Shown here one piece after another: positions 31,433-40,339 of a stretch of 42,584 bases of DNA (position 1 is its first letter; each line of letters begins with the position of its first letter). A program made the position numbers and the translations under genes. Below the pieces are notes generated by a model, which worked only from the letters and a program-made list of their open reading frames with translations, was not told the DNA's origin and did no database searches. Source of the DNA: a virus. The stretch is from the IMG/VR virus record IMGVR_UViG_3300034109_000450, positions 1 to 42,584 of that record; one strand, given 5' to 3'.

Positions 31433-32491
31433 CTACGAGCTGAAGTCAAACTTGCCAAGACCCAATGGGTTCCCGACAACCAGACCGCAAACCGCTTCAA
31501 CGAGGCGAGCAGGGCCACCACCGAAACTCGGCAGAGCTTCAACAGCAGCGACGTTCCCACCGTAACGCACTTCGATCAAGTCCATGTTCAGCACAAGACC
31601 TTTGTACGGGGTAACTGTCCATGCACCACCAGTAATAGTCCCGAGAAACACAGTGGGGTGCAATTTTACAGTGCCAAAGTCACCTTGAAACACATCGACC
31701 GACTGGATGTAAGCTTCTGCAGAAGCATCGCGTTGAAAGGTTTGCACCTTGGTTGCGCCTGCTGCCAAAACGCCACTGGTGGACGTAGTGGTCAGAGCGG
31801 TAGTGCCAAGGAGGCCCGTGAACGCACGCTTCAGATCCGTGCCAACAATCGCGTCATAGGAGCGATACTGACCAGTCTGGTTGTAGATGCTCTTGAGCAA
31901 CCCCTGCACAGCCGTGTCCGTCATCGCGCTGGATGCGCCAGTCAGGATCGAATCCGTAGGAGTGCGGAAGATGGAAGGGATGTCGCCGGGGGTTGGCGTT
32001 CCGGTTCCAGCGGTGCTGATCCAAGTCTGAATCCCTGCCGTGAGGTAAGGAACAGATCCGTTGTCCTGCTGTGCAGTCTGGTTCGAGCAGAGAGTCGTCT
32101 CAATCGAACGTTTGCACTGAAGGATGGACTTGCTGACGTTGTATGCCAGCTCATCACGGACACCAGCCACTTGGGCAATGTCAGTGGAGAGTTTGGACAC
32201 ACGGACAGGATCCATACGGAAAACCTGCGCGTAGTTCGCAAGTTCCGCACGATAACCAACGTCGAAGTTGGTGTAATCGGTGGACTGCACATCAGTACCG
32301 TCAACCGTACCCCCGATTTTGGGAGCAGGATTGCTGTCTGCCTGCCAGCGGAAATACATATTTCCGGGCTTGCTGCCCTTACGGGCCATAGACGTAAAAG
32401 GCGTGTCTTTTGCGTCAACCATGCTGATCATGTCAGCCAAGTCTTCGCGTTTACCACGGCCACTAAGATTAGGTTCAGTAAGAATTGCCAT
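31433..32491 (-). CDS. Major capsid protein, SU10/DUF5309 type
   Basis: 352 residues beginning MAILTEPNLSGRGKREDLAD. The D-M-x-S-M-V-D-A-x-D-T-P-F opening, GNMYFRWQADSN, and the pattern NYAQVFRMDPVRVSKLS through FQGDFGTVKLHPT fit the DUF5309 (SU10 major capsid) HK97-fold family. Its length is normal. It follows the scaffold gene and precedes the hairpin array; the start has an A/T-rich leader without SD despite the high expression expected. Confidence 0.85.
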   Translation of the reverse strand: MAILTEPNLSGRGKREDLADMISMVDAKDTPFTSMARKGSKPGNMYFRWQADSNPAPKIGGTVDGTDVQSTDYTNFDVGYRAELANYAQVFRMDPVRVSKLSTDIAQVAGVRDELAYNVSKSILQCKRSIETTLCSNQTAQQDNGSVPYLTAGIQTWISTAGTGTPTPGDIPSIFRTPTDSILTGASSAMTDTAVQGLLKSIYNQTGQYRSYDAIVGTDLKRAFTGLLGTTALTTTSTSGVLAAGATKVQTFQRDASAEAYIQSVDVFQGDFGTVKLHPTVFLGTITGGAWTVTPYKGLVLNMDLIEVRYGGNVAAVEALPSFGGGPARLVEAVCGLVVGNPLGLGKFDFSS

Positions 32492-32519
32492 AAACTAAAT
32501 AAGGTTGGGTTGTTAAGGA

Positions 32520-33518
32520 CTAAACTAAGTCCATTGCTTTAATGAGGTCTTCAACACTGCGCATCGAAGAATCCTTCGCAAAGGATTGCTTGGCTTTCTG
32601 TAAGTCCGATTGAGATACTGTAGCTGGGGCAGCTTTAACTGTAGGTTGCGCTGGGGCGCGTTTAATTGGCGCTGCTGTCTTTTTTGCTGATTGCTTGGAT
32701 GCCATTACTTCAGCCCCAAGTGCAAATATTCCAGCAAGCCACTCAAAATCTGGCCTACGTTTCAGCTCTGGAAAGTCTTTCAATACCTGTTGCACAACCT
32801 GATACTTTTCGCTTTTAGGATCTGTCAAAAATGGCATCTCCTTAATTGCGTTAGCCTTCGCTTGTGCGTAATGCTGAATATATTCAGCACGTGCAGGCAA
32901 TTCGACTTCTTTTCGCGTGATTGCTAAGTGCTTAATGTTGCGAACTTCAACATCACTAAGCTCATGCTCAGTGCCATCTGATGTCTTTAAAGTTCCACCA
33001 TCTGGATTGTTTTCGCACCACAAGATCATATCCACTGCATTCTTATGCTCTTTCCTGATTTGTTCAATCGAGGTTAGGCGTTGGACTGCATCGGAAATGT
33101 CTACTCTAGGTTCAGGAGCGTAAGACTTTGCAGCCTCAAGCTCTTGTTGTAGTTTAGACAACTCAGCTTTCTGCGCTTCCAGTTCAGCTTGAGCGGCCTT
33201 TTTCGCGGCAACCAATTTGTTGATACGCTTCTGGACACCCTTACTTAACGGACTTTCATCAGCCTCGCTTTCTTCTTCAGCGGGTTGATCGGCTTCTTCT
33301 TCAGCTTCCACTTCCGAGTCCACAATTGGCTCCTCAGTCTCCGCTTCAAGTTCAGCCTGCTGCTCCTCTTTGGCTGGAGCCGCCCCTTCCTCGTCAAGGA
33401 AATTTGATTTAATGAAATCAGTTAAACTGTCTCCATCAATCGCTCCGAGGTTATTTGCAACGGGTACATTTGCTGCCTCCTGACTCCCGGAATCAGGCTG
33501 TGAGTTAGTCTTTATCAT
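32520..33518 (-). CDS. Capsid scaffolding-type protein
   Basis: About 332 residues from MIKTNSQPDSGSQ (ATG 33518; a TTG at 33533 is an alternative). The first 110 residues are very acidic (repeated Glu-rich runs), followed by a long coiled coil (NKLVAAKKAAQAELEAQKAE) and a Lys/Ala/Pro-rich C-terminus. Acid-helical composition and a position just before the capsid gene are typical of scaffolds, which bind capsid protein through a basic C-terminal helix. Confidence 0.7.
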   Translation of the reverse strand: MIKTNSQPDSGSQEAANVPVANNLGAIDGDSLTDFIKSNFLDEEGAAPAKEEQQAELEAETEEPIVDSEVEAEEEADQPAEEESEADESPLSKGVQKRINKLVAAKKAAQAELEAQKAELSKLQQELEAAKSYAPEPRVDISDAVQRLTSIEQIRKEHKNAVDMILWCENNPDGGTLKTSDGTEHELSDVEVRNIKHLAITRKEVELPARAEYIQHYAQAKANAIKEMPFLTDPKSEKYQVVQQVLKDFPELKRRPDFEWLAGIFALGAEVMASKQSAKKTAAPIKRAPAQPTVKAAPATVSQSDLQKAKQSFAKDSSMRSVEDLIKAMDLV

Positions 33519-33548
33519 GCTAAAAGGTAGCAAGTCCTTATTTAATCA

Positions 33549-33565
33549 AACCAGTAACGCTGGTT
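33549..33565 (-). promoter_or_regulatory. Hairpin between small gene and scaffold gene
   Basis: AACCAG, a five-base loop and CTGGTT form a 6-bp perfect stem in the gap upstream of the scaffold start. An overlapping pairing TAACGC/GCGTTA (33555-33560 with 33578-33583) competes with it. There is no clear U-run after it on the minus strand, so it may tune rather than end transcription or translation. Confidence 0.3.
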
Positions 33566-33580
33566 AGCCCGTTAGTGGCG

Positions 33581-33832
33581 TTATGCCAAATCTTCGTCAG
33601 GAGTCAAGCCATTTAATTGTCTCGCCTCTTGTCTCATACTTATCAAAGACGATATAACGTAGTTAACCGCATCAGCTTGCCCACAAAGATGTATTCTATC
33701 TTCTCCTTTAGCGGATTGTGAAATAGCCTGAAGCGTTAGACCTGTTTGCACCTCATTTAAATGCTTCACAATCTCGCTCCAAAGCAGGTTTTTGCCTGCA
33801 AATCCAAATGCTGTCTTTTGATTTTCCGTCAT
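33581..33832 (-). CDS. Small hypothetical protein between portal and scaffold
   Basis: 83 residues beginning MTENQKTAFGFAGKNLLW. Helical, with a Cys/His pair (RIHLCGQ). Its start overlaps the portal stop as ATGA. Small genes at this place often assist assembly, but no family is recognised. Confidence 0.55.
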   Translation of the reverse strand: MTENQKTAFGFAGKNLLWSEIVKHLNEVQTGLTLQAISQSAKGEDRIHLCGQADAVNYVISSLISMRQEARQLNGLTPDEDLA

Positions 33833-35937
33833 TGTTGAGATACAGGAGTTACGCCGATTCGGCCAACTTGAGCGTTTTGCTGTTGCATTACAGACATTTC
33901 AAGGCTCTTAACGTAGTTCTCAAAGAGCGCCTTAAAGTTCTCGTCCTGCTGGAGTGCCGCCTGTGCTTTCGGGTTGGCTTGCAAGATCTGCTGTGCGTAT
34001 TGCAACTTGGTTTGTGCGGTAGGATCATTCTCCTGATACAGCGCCTCGTTGCCAAGCAACATCATGCCGATATCACTCTGCACATCCTTGAACATCTGAC
34101 GACTTGCGTCCTGAGGATTCAGGATAAGTTCTTGCGCCATCTCAGGTGCCACAGCCTGGATCATCATTGCTGTGAGTTTGTTGCGGTTTAGCACGCCACC
34201 TGTATCCATCTGTGCAACCTTAGTAAGGAAGTCGATCTTCTGGGCAATGTACTCCTTATCAAGATCCATGATATCGAACTTGACGCTCAGATCAAACTCA
34301 TTGTGGATTTCAGACAAGCTCTGAGGCAACTGTCCGCCAGTGATGCGCTGAATTTCTTCAGGACTCATGTACTGGCAACAAAGCGCAAACATCTGTCGAT
34401 AGATGCTGCGCCAAGTCAAAAGCCAAGAGTTTACAAGTGCTTGCTGGGTAAGTTGAGTCTTTTGAGGCGCAACAAACGGATTAATCGTGCCAAAGTAAGC
34501 TGCGTGACTTGCTTCAACCCGTTTAATCAGCTCAAAAGCCACATTCGGCTCGCGAGCTGGAGGATCCATGAACGTGTAGTCCGTTGGATTTACAACTGGC
34601 AAAGATACACCCGGCCCAACCTTGTTGATTGCTCCAATTCTCTTAACGACCTTGATGGGTGGAAGGGTTGAGAAGGCAGTATGATCTCGGATGGAGTCGT
34701 GCTGTGCCTTAATCTCGTCCTGATCTGTGTGAGCAAGTTCAGGGACACCACGGCAATCAGTAATGGCACGACGAATGCACTCGCGACGAAACTCCACAAA
34801 CGGATACTCTCCGTGAGCGTAATCCAACCTCTCATGAATCGCATATGAGATCCTTTCCTTACGATGATCAACTGCCGCTTGAGGGCAAATGACAGTGTAG
34901 TAAATACACGGAGCCTTGCCATCTAAGCTCTTGGTGTAGCAGTAAACCACCTCGATCATGTTCTGGTAGTTCAGGCCGTTATATACCAACATCTCTGTAC
35001 TTGGCAGGATGTTCGTGTTGTACACCGTACTGCTCTTGCCTGCCATCTGCACTGCAAGTTCCACCCAATCCTTGTTCCAGCCTTCGGTAGTAATCTTTTC
35101 GCGAATCTCAACTTCAGACATCCAAGTCCGGCGGAAAATCACGCGAGAACGCTGCAAGTCTGCCGCTTCAGGTGGGAAAAGGATTTCGTCCCAAGGCTTC
35201 AAAGCAATGATTTCAGGCAAGTTCTTGCTGACATACTCCTCGTCACGAGTTGTTGCGCCAGTTTCGGCTAGCTCCTTAACCATCCGTTTTGCTTCGGATT
35301 CCGTGGTGCCGGGTACAGCAGCCTGAATGATAGCAGCAGCCTCTTCGGACTGTTGCATAATAAGTTCAGGCAACTGCATGAGTGTAGGACTGCCACTCTG
35401 CTCAGCGATAGCCATGACTTCCTGCATAGTCACCTGCTGTTCACGCTTGCTGATGTTTTGTCTCCAGCCAATAAAGAAAGCTGTCCAACCGTACTGAAAA
35501 GCGTACTGGGCGCCAAGTTCAGCCTCCCTGCGAAGCTCAAGCGGCATCTTATTGTCGCGAATCCATTGAAGAAGCGTAGTTGCAATCCCGCTTATCGAGG
35601 TGTCGTTTAACTCCACCCCATCAGCCCGGATGTTCGAGCGTTCAAAGGCCGTTACCAGAAGCGAAGACAACTCATTACAAGTTGAGTCGATCAGGCGATT
35701 GCGAACGTCACTAGCACCTTCAAACGGCCAAGCTGGGTCACCTTCGTTGCGGAGGTTGCTGTGCTTCTTCCCGTCATCACTCTGTCCAGCCCAGCGTGCA
35801 AAGCGGATATCGTCAAACTTGGTGGTCAGGTTCCCCTGAGTGGAGTTGACCATTGCGCGCCCATATTCACTTAGCAAATCTCCCACATCAGGGACATTTG
35901 TCGCAATAGCCAGAGGATCAGAAGAAGCTGAATACAT
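33829..35937 (-). CDS. Portal protein
   Basis: 702 residues, a usual size for podoviral portals. Landmarks: WPFEGASDVRNRLID near the N-terminus, helical clip and stem regions with YAHGEYPFVEFRREC and CRGVPELAHTDQDEIKAQHD, then TQQALVNSWLLTWRSIYRQM, and a Gln-rich C-terminal barrel. The dodecameric ring is the DNA gate. It follows the terminase by 13 bases and has an A/T-rich leader with no SD. Confidence 0.85.
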   Translation of the reverse strand: MYSASSDPLAIATNVPDVGDLLSEYGRAMVNSTQGNLTTKFDDIRFARWAGQSDDGKKHSNLRNEGDPAWPFEGASDVRNRLIDSTCNELSSLLVTAFERSNIRADGVELNDTSISGIATTLLQWIRDNKMPLELRREAELGAQYAFQYGWTAFFIGWRQNISKREQQVTMQEVMAIAEQSGSPTLMQLPELIMQQSEEAAAIIQAAVPGTTESEAKRMVKELAETGATTRDEEYVSKNLPEIIALKPWDEILFPPEAADLQRSRVIFRRTWMSEVEIREKITTEGWNKDWVELAVQMAGKSSTVYNTNILPSTEMLVYNGLNYQNMIEVVYCYTKSLDGKAPCIYYTVICPQAAVDHRKERISYAIHERLDYAHGEYPFVEFRRECIRRAITDCRGVPELAHTDQDEIKAQHDSIRDHTAFSTLPPIKVVKRIGAINKVGPGVSLPVVNPTDYTFMDPPAREPNVAFELIKRVEASHAAYFGTINPFVAPQKTQLTQQALVNSWLLTWRSIYRQMFALCCQYMSPEEIQRITGGQLPQSLSEIHNEFDLSVKFDIMDLDKEYIAQKIDFLTKVAQMDTGGVLNRNKLTAMMIQAVAPEMAQELILNPQDASRQMFKDVQSDIGMMLLGNEALYQENDPTAQTKLQYAQQILQANPKAQAALQQDENFKALFENYVKSLEMSVMQQQNAQVGRIGVTPVSQQ

Positions 35938-35950
35938 AGATAAAAGAAGT

Positions 35951-37678
35951 TCAATAGGAGCCGCATTTCGACATTTGTCTTATCTGCTTCTCCCATTGTT
36001 CGCCGCCGTAGTGCTTGGGTTGCATGACCACAAGGTAGCCTAAAGCATCAATAGGATCTTTACTAGCACCCTTCTGTCCATCAGCCCCAGTCCATTCCCT
36101 TAAACTATAAATCAAGTTTTGACAAGATTCATGTACCATTATTTTAGGATGATTACGCCCCTTAACCAACGGCTGTTCTCTGTCGTAGCACAACATGTCA
36201 TTAATCAAAAGAACCCGTTCCTCGACAGGAACCGCAGCAGATGCCTGCAAGTACAAAGGAACTGTAGCCTCGGCAAATAGGTCTACAATTGTAATTCCAC
36301 CTTCCTTGGTAATTGTTTCTGTTCCGGCAGTTCTAGGGTCAATATAGCGTTCAGCAATCTCTTCACGCTTATCTCCTTGGGCTTCTACTCCCCAAATAAG
36401 TTCGCTATACTCATTTACACCTCTTCCTGCTCCACTTCTCTGTGCAGGGCCGGGTCTACCGTCAGGCTTATCGCTTGGCAACGCCCATTCGCCGTAACTT
36501 TGGTCAGGCCATTCCCTGTAGATCCATAGTATATCATCTTCATCTACCCTGCCCCACAACATGAACCAATTTCGCGCTCCAGCAGGATCCATCGCCATGT
36601 AGTTTGTCCCTTCAGGTGCAACTTCCATGACATCCCCCTTAAAGATGTTTACCTCGCCAAAGTAAGGAAACTCCGTACCCGCAGTCTGGTCTGCCCACCC
36701 ATAGGCACGAATCTTAAGCTCATTGGAACTTCTTCCCTTAAGCTCCTGCTTCATGCGCTCCCAGTTGTTGTAGGGATTTAACTTGGAATGAAACCAGATA
36801 CAGGCGTGTCTCCCATAGATGTTCTCAGCCTTGTACGGCATGTTGCCAGCAGGAACACTCAGCACGTTATTATTTGGAAGTAGTTCACTCTCTTTCCAAT
36901 GTGTAATTTTTGCTGAGTTAATGTAGTCTTTAACAGTCTGGGTATAGCCTTGTACTGGGGTAAAGGTGACGATCAACTTGCCGTTCCGGGTCACCAGACG
37001 GTATCGAAGCGTATCCAGCCAGTCTTTTGGCACCATTTCATCGCACCAAATAAAGTCAACTTCGCCGCCTTCAACCACCTTAATATCCTGAGAGTAGTTT
37101 AAGAACCAAATCTGGTTCTGCATGTAAACAGCCGTGTTGTCTGAAAAGCCGTTCTTCTGGGTAAAGCTGACATGGATGTTGTTGTTGCGCTTGGCACTCT
37201 TAAGTTCTTTCGGCAGGTACTTGTAAAAGACCATCTGCTGCATCGAAATGCTAGTCTGGTTAGACGTATGCAGGCACCAAATGCGCAAGCCTCTCTGCTG
37301 TATCCGTTCACTAATCCAATGTGGTACTGTTCCAGACAAGTCCGCACCCACAAACGCCTGTGCCATCCGTTTAGCAGCCCACTCAGTCTTACCTGCCCGG
37401 TTACCCCCAAGTGCCACAACCTCGTTAAACCTAGTCAATAAATCATCAGCATCTTTCCAAGGCTCCAAGTCTGCCCCATACCTGTGCGGATCTTCCGCCT
37501 CTGCCTTGGCCCTGTTCTCTCTAATGATGAACAACTCCATCACCTTCTCAGGGCCAACATTCTCGATCATTGCCCTTCTCTGTTCCTCGTCCGGTCTAGG
37601 CAAAGTAGGGTGATCCGTCAGCTTGAACCTTAAAATTTTCTCTATCAGCTTATTTTTTTGCTCTTCTGTCATTGACAT
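35951..37678 (-). CDS. terL: Terminase large subunit (packaging ATPase-nuclease)
   Basis: 575 residues. Walker A GGNRAGKT (91-98), Walker B VDFIWCDEM (207-215) with catalytic acid Glu214, coupling segment VTFTPVQG (237-244), and an RNase H-like nuclease with Asp364 (MAMDPAG), Asp447 (RYIDPR) and Asp541/544 (DPIDALGY). It pumps DNA into the prohead and cuts it. ATG 37678 or 37672 are both possible starts; neither has an SD. A 467-base gene-free, folded region lies upstream. Confidence 0.93.
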   Translation of the reverse strand: MSMTEEQKNKLIEKILRFKLTDHPTLPRPDEEQRRAMIENVGPEKVMELFIIRENRAKAEAEDPHRYGADLEPWKDADDLLTRFNEVVALGGNRAGKTEWAAKRMAQAFVGADLSGTVPHWISERIQQRGLRIWCLHTSNQTSISMQQMVFYKYLPKELKSAKRNNNIHVSFTQKNGFSDNTAVYMQNQIWFLNYSQDIKVVEGGEVDFIWCDEMVPKDWLDTLRYRLVTRNGKLIVTFTPVQGYTQTVKDYINSAKITHWKESELLPNNNVLSVPAGNMPYKAENIYGRHACIWFHSKLNPYNNWERMKQELKGRSSNELKIRAYGWADQTAGTEFPYFGEVNIFKGDVMEVAPEGTNYMAMDPAGARNWFMLWGRVDEDDILWIYREWPDQSYGEWALPSDKPDGRPGPAQRSGAGRGVNEYSELIWGVEAQGDKREEIAERYIDPRTAGTETITKEGGITIVDLFAEATVPLYLQASAAVPVEERVLLINDMLCYDREQPLVKGRNHPKIMVHESCQNLIYSLREWTGADGQKGASKDPIDALGYLVVMQPKHYGGEQWEKQIRQMSKCGSY

Positions 37679-37705
37679 GGGCCATTATGTAGCTATGTTT
37701 ACCTC

Positions 37706-37859
37706 GCAGGTCAAAATAGATCTGCCGTGTAGCCTCTGGATAGTCGCGTAAGGCGAGCCACAGGTGAAGGAGAGGTTCCCCTTGCATGAAAACCGGGGGG
37801 GATTAATAACTCGGGAGCTGGGAGCCCGATACTTCCAAGTAGTCCACGAAAGAAGACTA
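37706..37859. ncRNA. Candidate structured RNA or packaging element upstream of terL
   Basis: In a gap of about 470 bases, several helices occur one after another: GCAGGTC/GATCTGC (37706-37725, with a G-U pair only if read on the plus strand), CCTCT/AGAGG (37733-37775) enclosing TGG/CCA and TCGC/GCGA, CCCC/GGGG overlapped with GGTT/AACC (37774-37798, pseudoknot-like), TCGGG/CCCGA (37811-37829), and TAGTC/GACTA (37840-37859). It is more GC-rich than its surroundings. The strand is uncertain. It may be an RNA gene, a terL leader, or a pac/cos signal. No tRNA fits. Confidence 0.4.
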
Positions 37860-38134
37860 GCGTAGGTTGACTCGGGTACCCTCTGCGCGTGACTTGGTAA
37901 AAGCGAAACGAAAGGCGACGGTGACGGTGAGTGTCACTTCTTCTTGCGGTGAGCTTAAGTAACTTCCTAAAAAGATTTTCTTTTCTTTTTAATGTCACTT
38001 TTGACAGGGTTACTTATGCTCACTCAGGTCTCTGGTTCTGGTGAGGTTTTCTTCTTTAGTAGATTAACTAACGAGCGAAGCGAGAGCGACCAAAGGGAGC
38101 GACAGAAAGAAGAAGATAAGATGAAGATGAAAGG

Positions 38135-38153
38135 AAAGCTAGGGCCTAGCTTT
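38135..38153 (-). terminator. Stem-loop at the 3' end of the 136-residue gene
   Basis: AAAGCTAGG and CCTAGCTTT form a perfect 9-bp stem with one base between, covering the stop codon of the gene at 38146-38556. On the minus strand it is followed by a T-rich stretch beginning TTCCTTTCATCTTC, so it could act as a weak terminator. Confidence 0.4.
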
Positions 38154-38556
38154 GCGCTTTACCTAGAAACATAGTGGTTCCTTTGTAGTTTATCTTCTGG
38201 CCAAGTCGCAAACTTGTCCCTTTACCACCAACATAAATCGTCTTTCCACTCTTTACCCGCACATATCTTGTGTTTGGAAAGATGTTTTGTACCTCTTCAG
38301 TGAAGATAACTTCATCTTGTTCACTTAACTTGATAGGAAGTACGTCTATCTTTGCGTTATCTTCTTCCAAACCCACCTTCTTCTCTAGCGAATCAAGAAG
38401 ATCAGCCCGGTAAACACGCTTAAACCCAGCCAAACACCGTTTATCTTTGATCTTAATGTAGTCAAACCCCTCCTTAAGTAGGGCTAACTTGTCCTCAAAC
38501 TTGTCTCCATACACCTCTTTTACCCTCTTTTCACTTAACTCGTACTTTTGTGTCAT
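38146..38556 (-). CDS. Hypothetical protein
   Basis: 136 residues from MTQKYELSEKRVKEVYG; the ATG at 38556 has an AAGAAAG purine run upstream and is preferred over the longer reading from 38628. Highly charged, strand-rich at the C-terminus (RYVRVKSGKTIYVGGKG). It is separated from terL by the folded gap, so may be its own transcription unit. No family recognised. Confidence 0.55.
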   Translation of the reverse strand: MTQKYELSEKRVKEVYGDKFEDKLALLKEGFDYIKIKDKRCLAGFKRVYRADLLDSLEKKVGLEEDNAKIDVLPIKLSEQDEVIFTEEVQNIFPNTRYVRVKSGKTIYVGGKGTSLRLGQKINYKGTTMFLGKAQS

Positions 38557-39208
38557 CTTTCTTGGACTATACGCCCAATCTTCATACGTCAATACTGTCG
38601 ACACAAAAAATGACGCCCAGCCTTCCACAGGAAGACCAGCCTAGTCATGTTCAAGTTCACCTCCACTCCCCAAAGCAAAGGCTGCCTAAACACGCTAAGG
38701 AGCAATCACGCTCGCGTCACGTTTCTACACACACACAACATCAGTCTTACAGAGTAAAAGCGGCAGTCAAGTGCATGTGGGCGCATTTGTAAAAATAAAA
38801 TCCGAGGGGGGGAATGCGTCGCAGCTTTCCAGCCGGAACCAAGTCGAACCCCCTCCCCCCCTTACTGCTACAGATACAGATACAAAAGCCAGGTTGCACT
38901 GCTTGCCATCATGTTGCATGGTGCACTGCCCCAGGAGTTTGCGCATGCTTGTGCTGCTTTGCTTATGTAAGTGCGTGAATGCCCAGGGTTTACTTGGCTT
39001 GCGTTTGGTTTGCGCCGTCTTCGCTTCAACGCATTCCTCTCTACCGCTCTTCGCCCTTCACCCTTCGCTTGTCTCTCGCGCGCTTTTCACCCTGTCCAAT
39101 CAACCTTTTTCACCCTTTTCTTCTCTTTTTTGTTGCAAGTGTCTTTGCTTCGGATACCTTCGCTTTTGTTGGCAATGTTGCCGACATAAACTAAACAAAC
39201 GAAAGAAA
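38557..39208. other. Gene-free divergent region (possible control region or origin)
   Basis: About 650 bases between genes that diverge. Contents: an AC-rich tract near 38730, a G7 run (38806-38812) able to pair with a C7 run (38855-38861) around a TTCC/GGAA inner stem, a TGCACTGC direct repeat (near 38896 and 38922), a long pyrimidine-rich stretch with repeated CCTTCGCTT words (39000-39170), and GGCAA/TTGCC (39171-39182) just before the first plus-strand gene. No convincing coding frame. Likely holds promoters for both sides. Confidence 0.5.
39133..39162 (+). promoter_or_regulatory. Candidate promoter for the plus-strand operon
   Basis: TTG (39133-39135), 19 bases, then TACCTTCG (39155-39162), about 45 bases before the first ATG at 39209. 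This resembles the Bacteroidota type TTG-N19-TAnnTTTG with one mismatch. The match is weak and could be chance; no sigma-70 pair fits better. Confidence 0.2.
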
Positions 39209-39379
39209 ATGAAGACACTCGAAACACTGGAAGCAGAACTGCAAGAAGCTCACGACGCTTTGCTTGCCATTACCAAGGCTGGAACCTTTGGAAAACCCCG
39301 CTTGCAAGCGTGTGGAAGGGTTATAGAGGCAATGCAGGCCATCCTTGCATACAAGCGCGCCAAACTCGCAACCAAGTAA
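39209..39379 (+). CDS. Small helical hypothetical protein
   Basis: 56 residues beginning MKTLETLEAELQEAHDALL, starting 25 bases after the GGCAA/TTGCC repeat, with an A-rich leader (ACGAAAGAAA). Helical, Ala/Leu-rich with a basic end. First gene of the plus-strand operon. A much longer upstream reading of the same frame is not supported because its composition is unlike a protein. Confidence 0.55.
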   Translation: MKTLETLEAELQEAHDALLAITKAGTFGKPRLQACGRVIEAMQAILAYKRAKLATK

Positions 39380-39384
39380 ACATC

Positions 39385-39639
39385 ATGAAACTAAAAACAA
39401 AACCCTTCGCTTGGGACTTCGAACTGACCGACACCTTCGGCGGGGAGGCCAATTATAGTTGGGTACGTCGCGGGCAAGTTAAAGCGTCAACTCCATCAGG
39501 AGCAATCAGAGCAGCCAAAAAAGCCCTTGGCTTAACTGGAAAGCATACATCCGAGAAGTACTCGGACTTGCTATCCCTTCGCTTTGGGTCAGCTTGTATC
39601 GTCCTCTTTCTTACCCCTTCGGACAGTCTCAGCTTCTAA
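39385..39639 (+). CDS. Small hypothetical protein
   Basis: 84 residues beginning MKLKTKPFAWDFELTDTFGG. Six bases after the previous stop. An AIRAAKKALGLTGK segment looks like a helix that could bind nucleic acid; the end is hydrophobic (ACIVLFLTPSD). No family recognised. Confidence 0.55.
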   Translation: MKLKTKPFAWDFELTDTFGGEANYSWVRRGQVKASTPSGAIRAAKKALGLTGKHTSEKYSDLLSLRFGSACIVLFLTPSDSLSF

Positions 39640-39648
39640 CAAACTAAT

Positions 39649-39834
39649 ATGAAACTATTTGACGTATATACCGGAGACGACTTAGTTGCGGTTATCCTAG
39701 GAAAAGAGCAGGCTGAAGAATTAGTCTCTCAATTAAGCCAAGAATTCCCGGAATGTGCTTCTTTTCGATTTGAAGAAAGGAATTTAAAGCAACCGTTTAT
39801 ACACTGGCATAATGCCTCTTTTATTATCGATTAA
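39649..39834 (+). CDS. Small hypothetical protein
   Basis: 61 residues beginning MKLFDVYTGDDLVAVILGKE. Mixed alpha/beta, with DLVAVILGKEQAEELVSQLS suggesting a small compact fold. Spaced nine bases from the previous gene, with an A-rich leader. Function unknown. Confidence 0.55.
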   Translation: MKLFDVYTGDDLVAVILGKEQAEELVSQLSQEFPECASFRFEERNLKQPFIHWHNASFIID

Positions 39835-39848
39835 AAAAAATAAACACT

Positions 39849-40160
39849 ATGGAAAATAATACTTATAACGGCTGGCGAAATCGTGAAACTTGGCTCGTAC
39901 CACTTTGGTGGAATGAGTGTCCTATTGAATCAATCGACGCAGATACAAGAGAAGAGGCTGTGGACGCCTTAACAGAACAGCTTGAAAGCCTTTTTGATGA
40001 ACTCTTGGAACAAGCCAACATCCCTTCTGGCTCTTTGATTGCTGATCTATTGTCCGGAGCAGTAGCAAGAATCGATTGGCGTGAAATCGCTGAACACTGG
40101 GTTGATGACATTCAATTAAATCTTCCGGAGTCAGATGAAACAGAGGAGGTTGAATCATGA
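39849..40160 (+). CDS. NGWRNRETWLV-type conserved phage protein
   Basis: 103 residues. The N-terminal YNGWRNRETWLVPLWWNE is the signature of a widespread small phage protein family (DUF7249-like), followed by an acidic helical part (DWREIAEHWVDDI). A-rich leader. Its stop overlaps the next ATG. Often found in early or accessory operons; no biochemical role is established. Confidence 0.75.
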   Translation: MENNTYNGWRNRETWLVPLWWNECPIESIDADTREEAVDALTEQLESLFDELLEQANIPSGSLIADLLSGAVARIDWREIAEHWVDDIQLNLPESDETEEVES

Positions 40161-40321
40161 GAACACCCATTTTTTTTTGCACGCTTGGCTTGGCTTTGTT
40201 TGATATGGGAGGCCTGAAGGCTTTTGCCTTACAGCCCGAAGCATACATATTCGGAAGTCTTTTGCTTTGCTCTTTAGCTTTGCTTTATTTGCTTGCAAGG
40301 CCTTTGTTTCCTAAAGCTTAA
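40157..40321 (+). CDS. Small two-span membrane protein
   Basis: 54 residues (MRTPIFFCTLGLALFDMGGL, then EAYIFGSLLLCSLALLYLLA, basic end). Starts at an ATGA overlap with GAGGAGGT just upstream, the clearest SD in the window. Two hydrophobic segments with a short polar loop. Could be a superinfection-exclusion or holin-like peptide; no family recognised. Too short for usual ORF lists. Confidence 0.6.
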   Translation: MRTPIFFCTLGLALFDMGGLKAFALQPEAYIFGSLLLCSLALLYLLARPLFPKA

Positions 40322-40339
40322 GCTTTCAAAGTGTTTCCA

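Noticed and set aside
30925-31443. 172-codon plus-strand ORF across the repeat array
   Set aside because: Antisense to the late message, overlaps a real gene and the repeats; Arg/Cys/His/Pro-rich.
37706-37860. tRNA gene
   Set aside because: No GTTCRA T-loop, no acceptor pairing of the right length and no cloverleaf geometry.
37711-37998. 95-codon minus-strand ORF upstream of terL
   Set aside because: Arg/Ser/Pro-rich composition unlike neighbouring proteins and it lies on the folded segment; more likely a by-product of non-coding sequence.
38771-39379. 202-codon plus-strand ORF
   Set aside because: Only the last 56 codons look coding; the upstream part is Leu/Phe/Ser/Cys-rich translation of the pyrimidine-rich gap.
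39060-39600. CCTTCGCTT repeated word (about four copies)
   Set aside because: Copies lie both in the gap and in coding frames without fixed spacing; may reflect composition.
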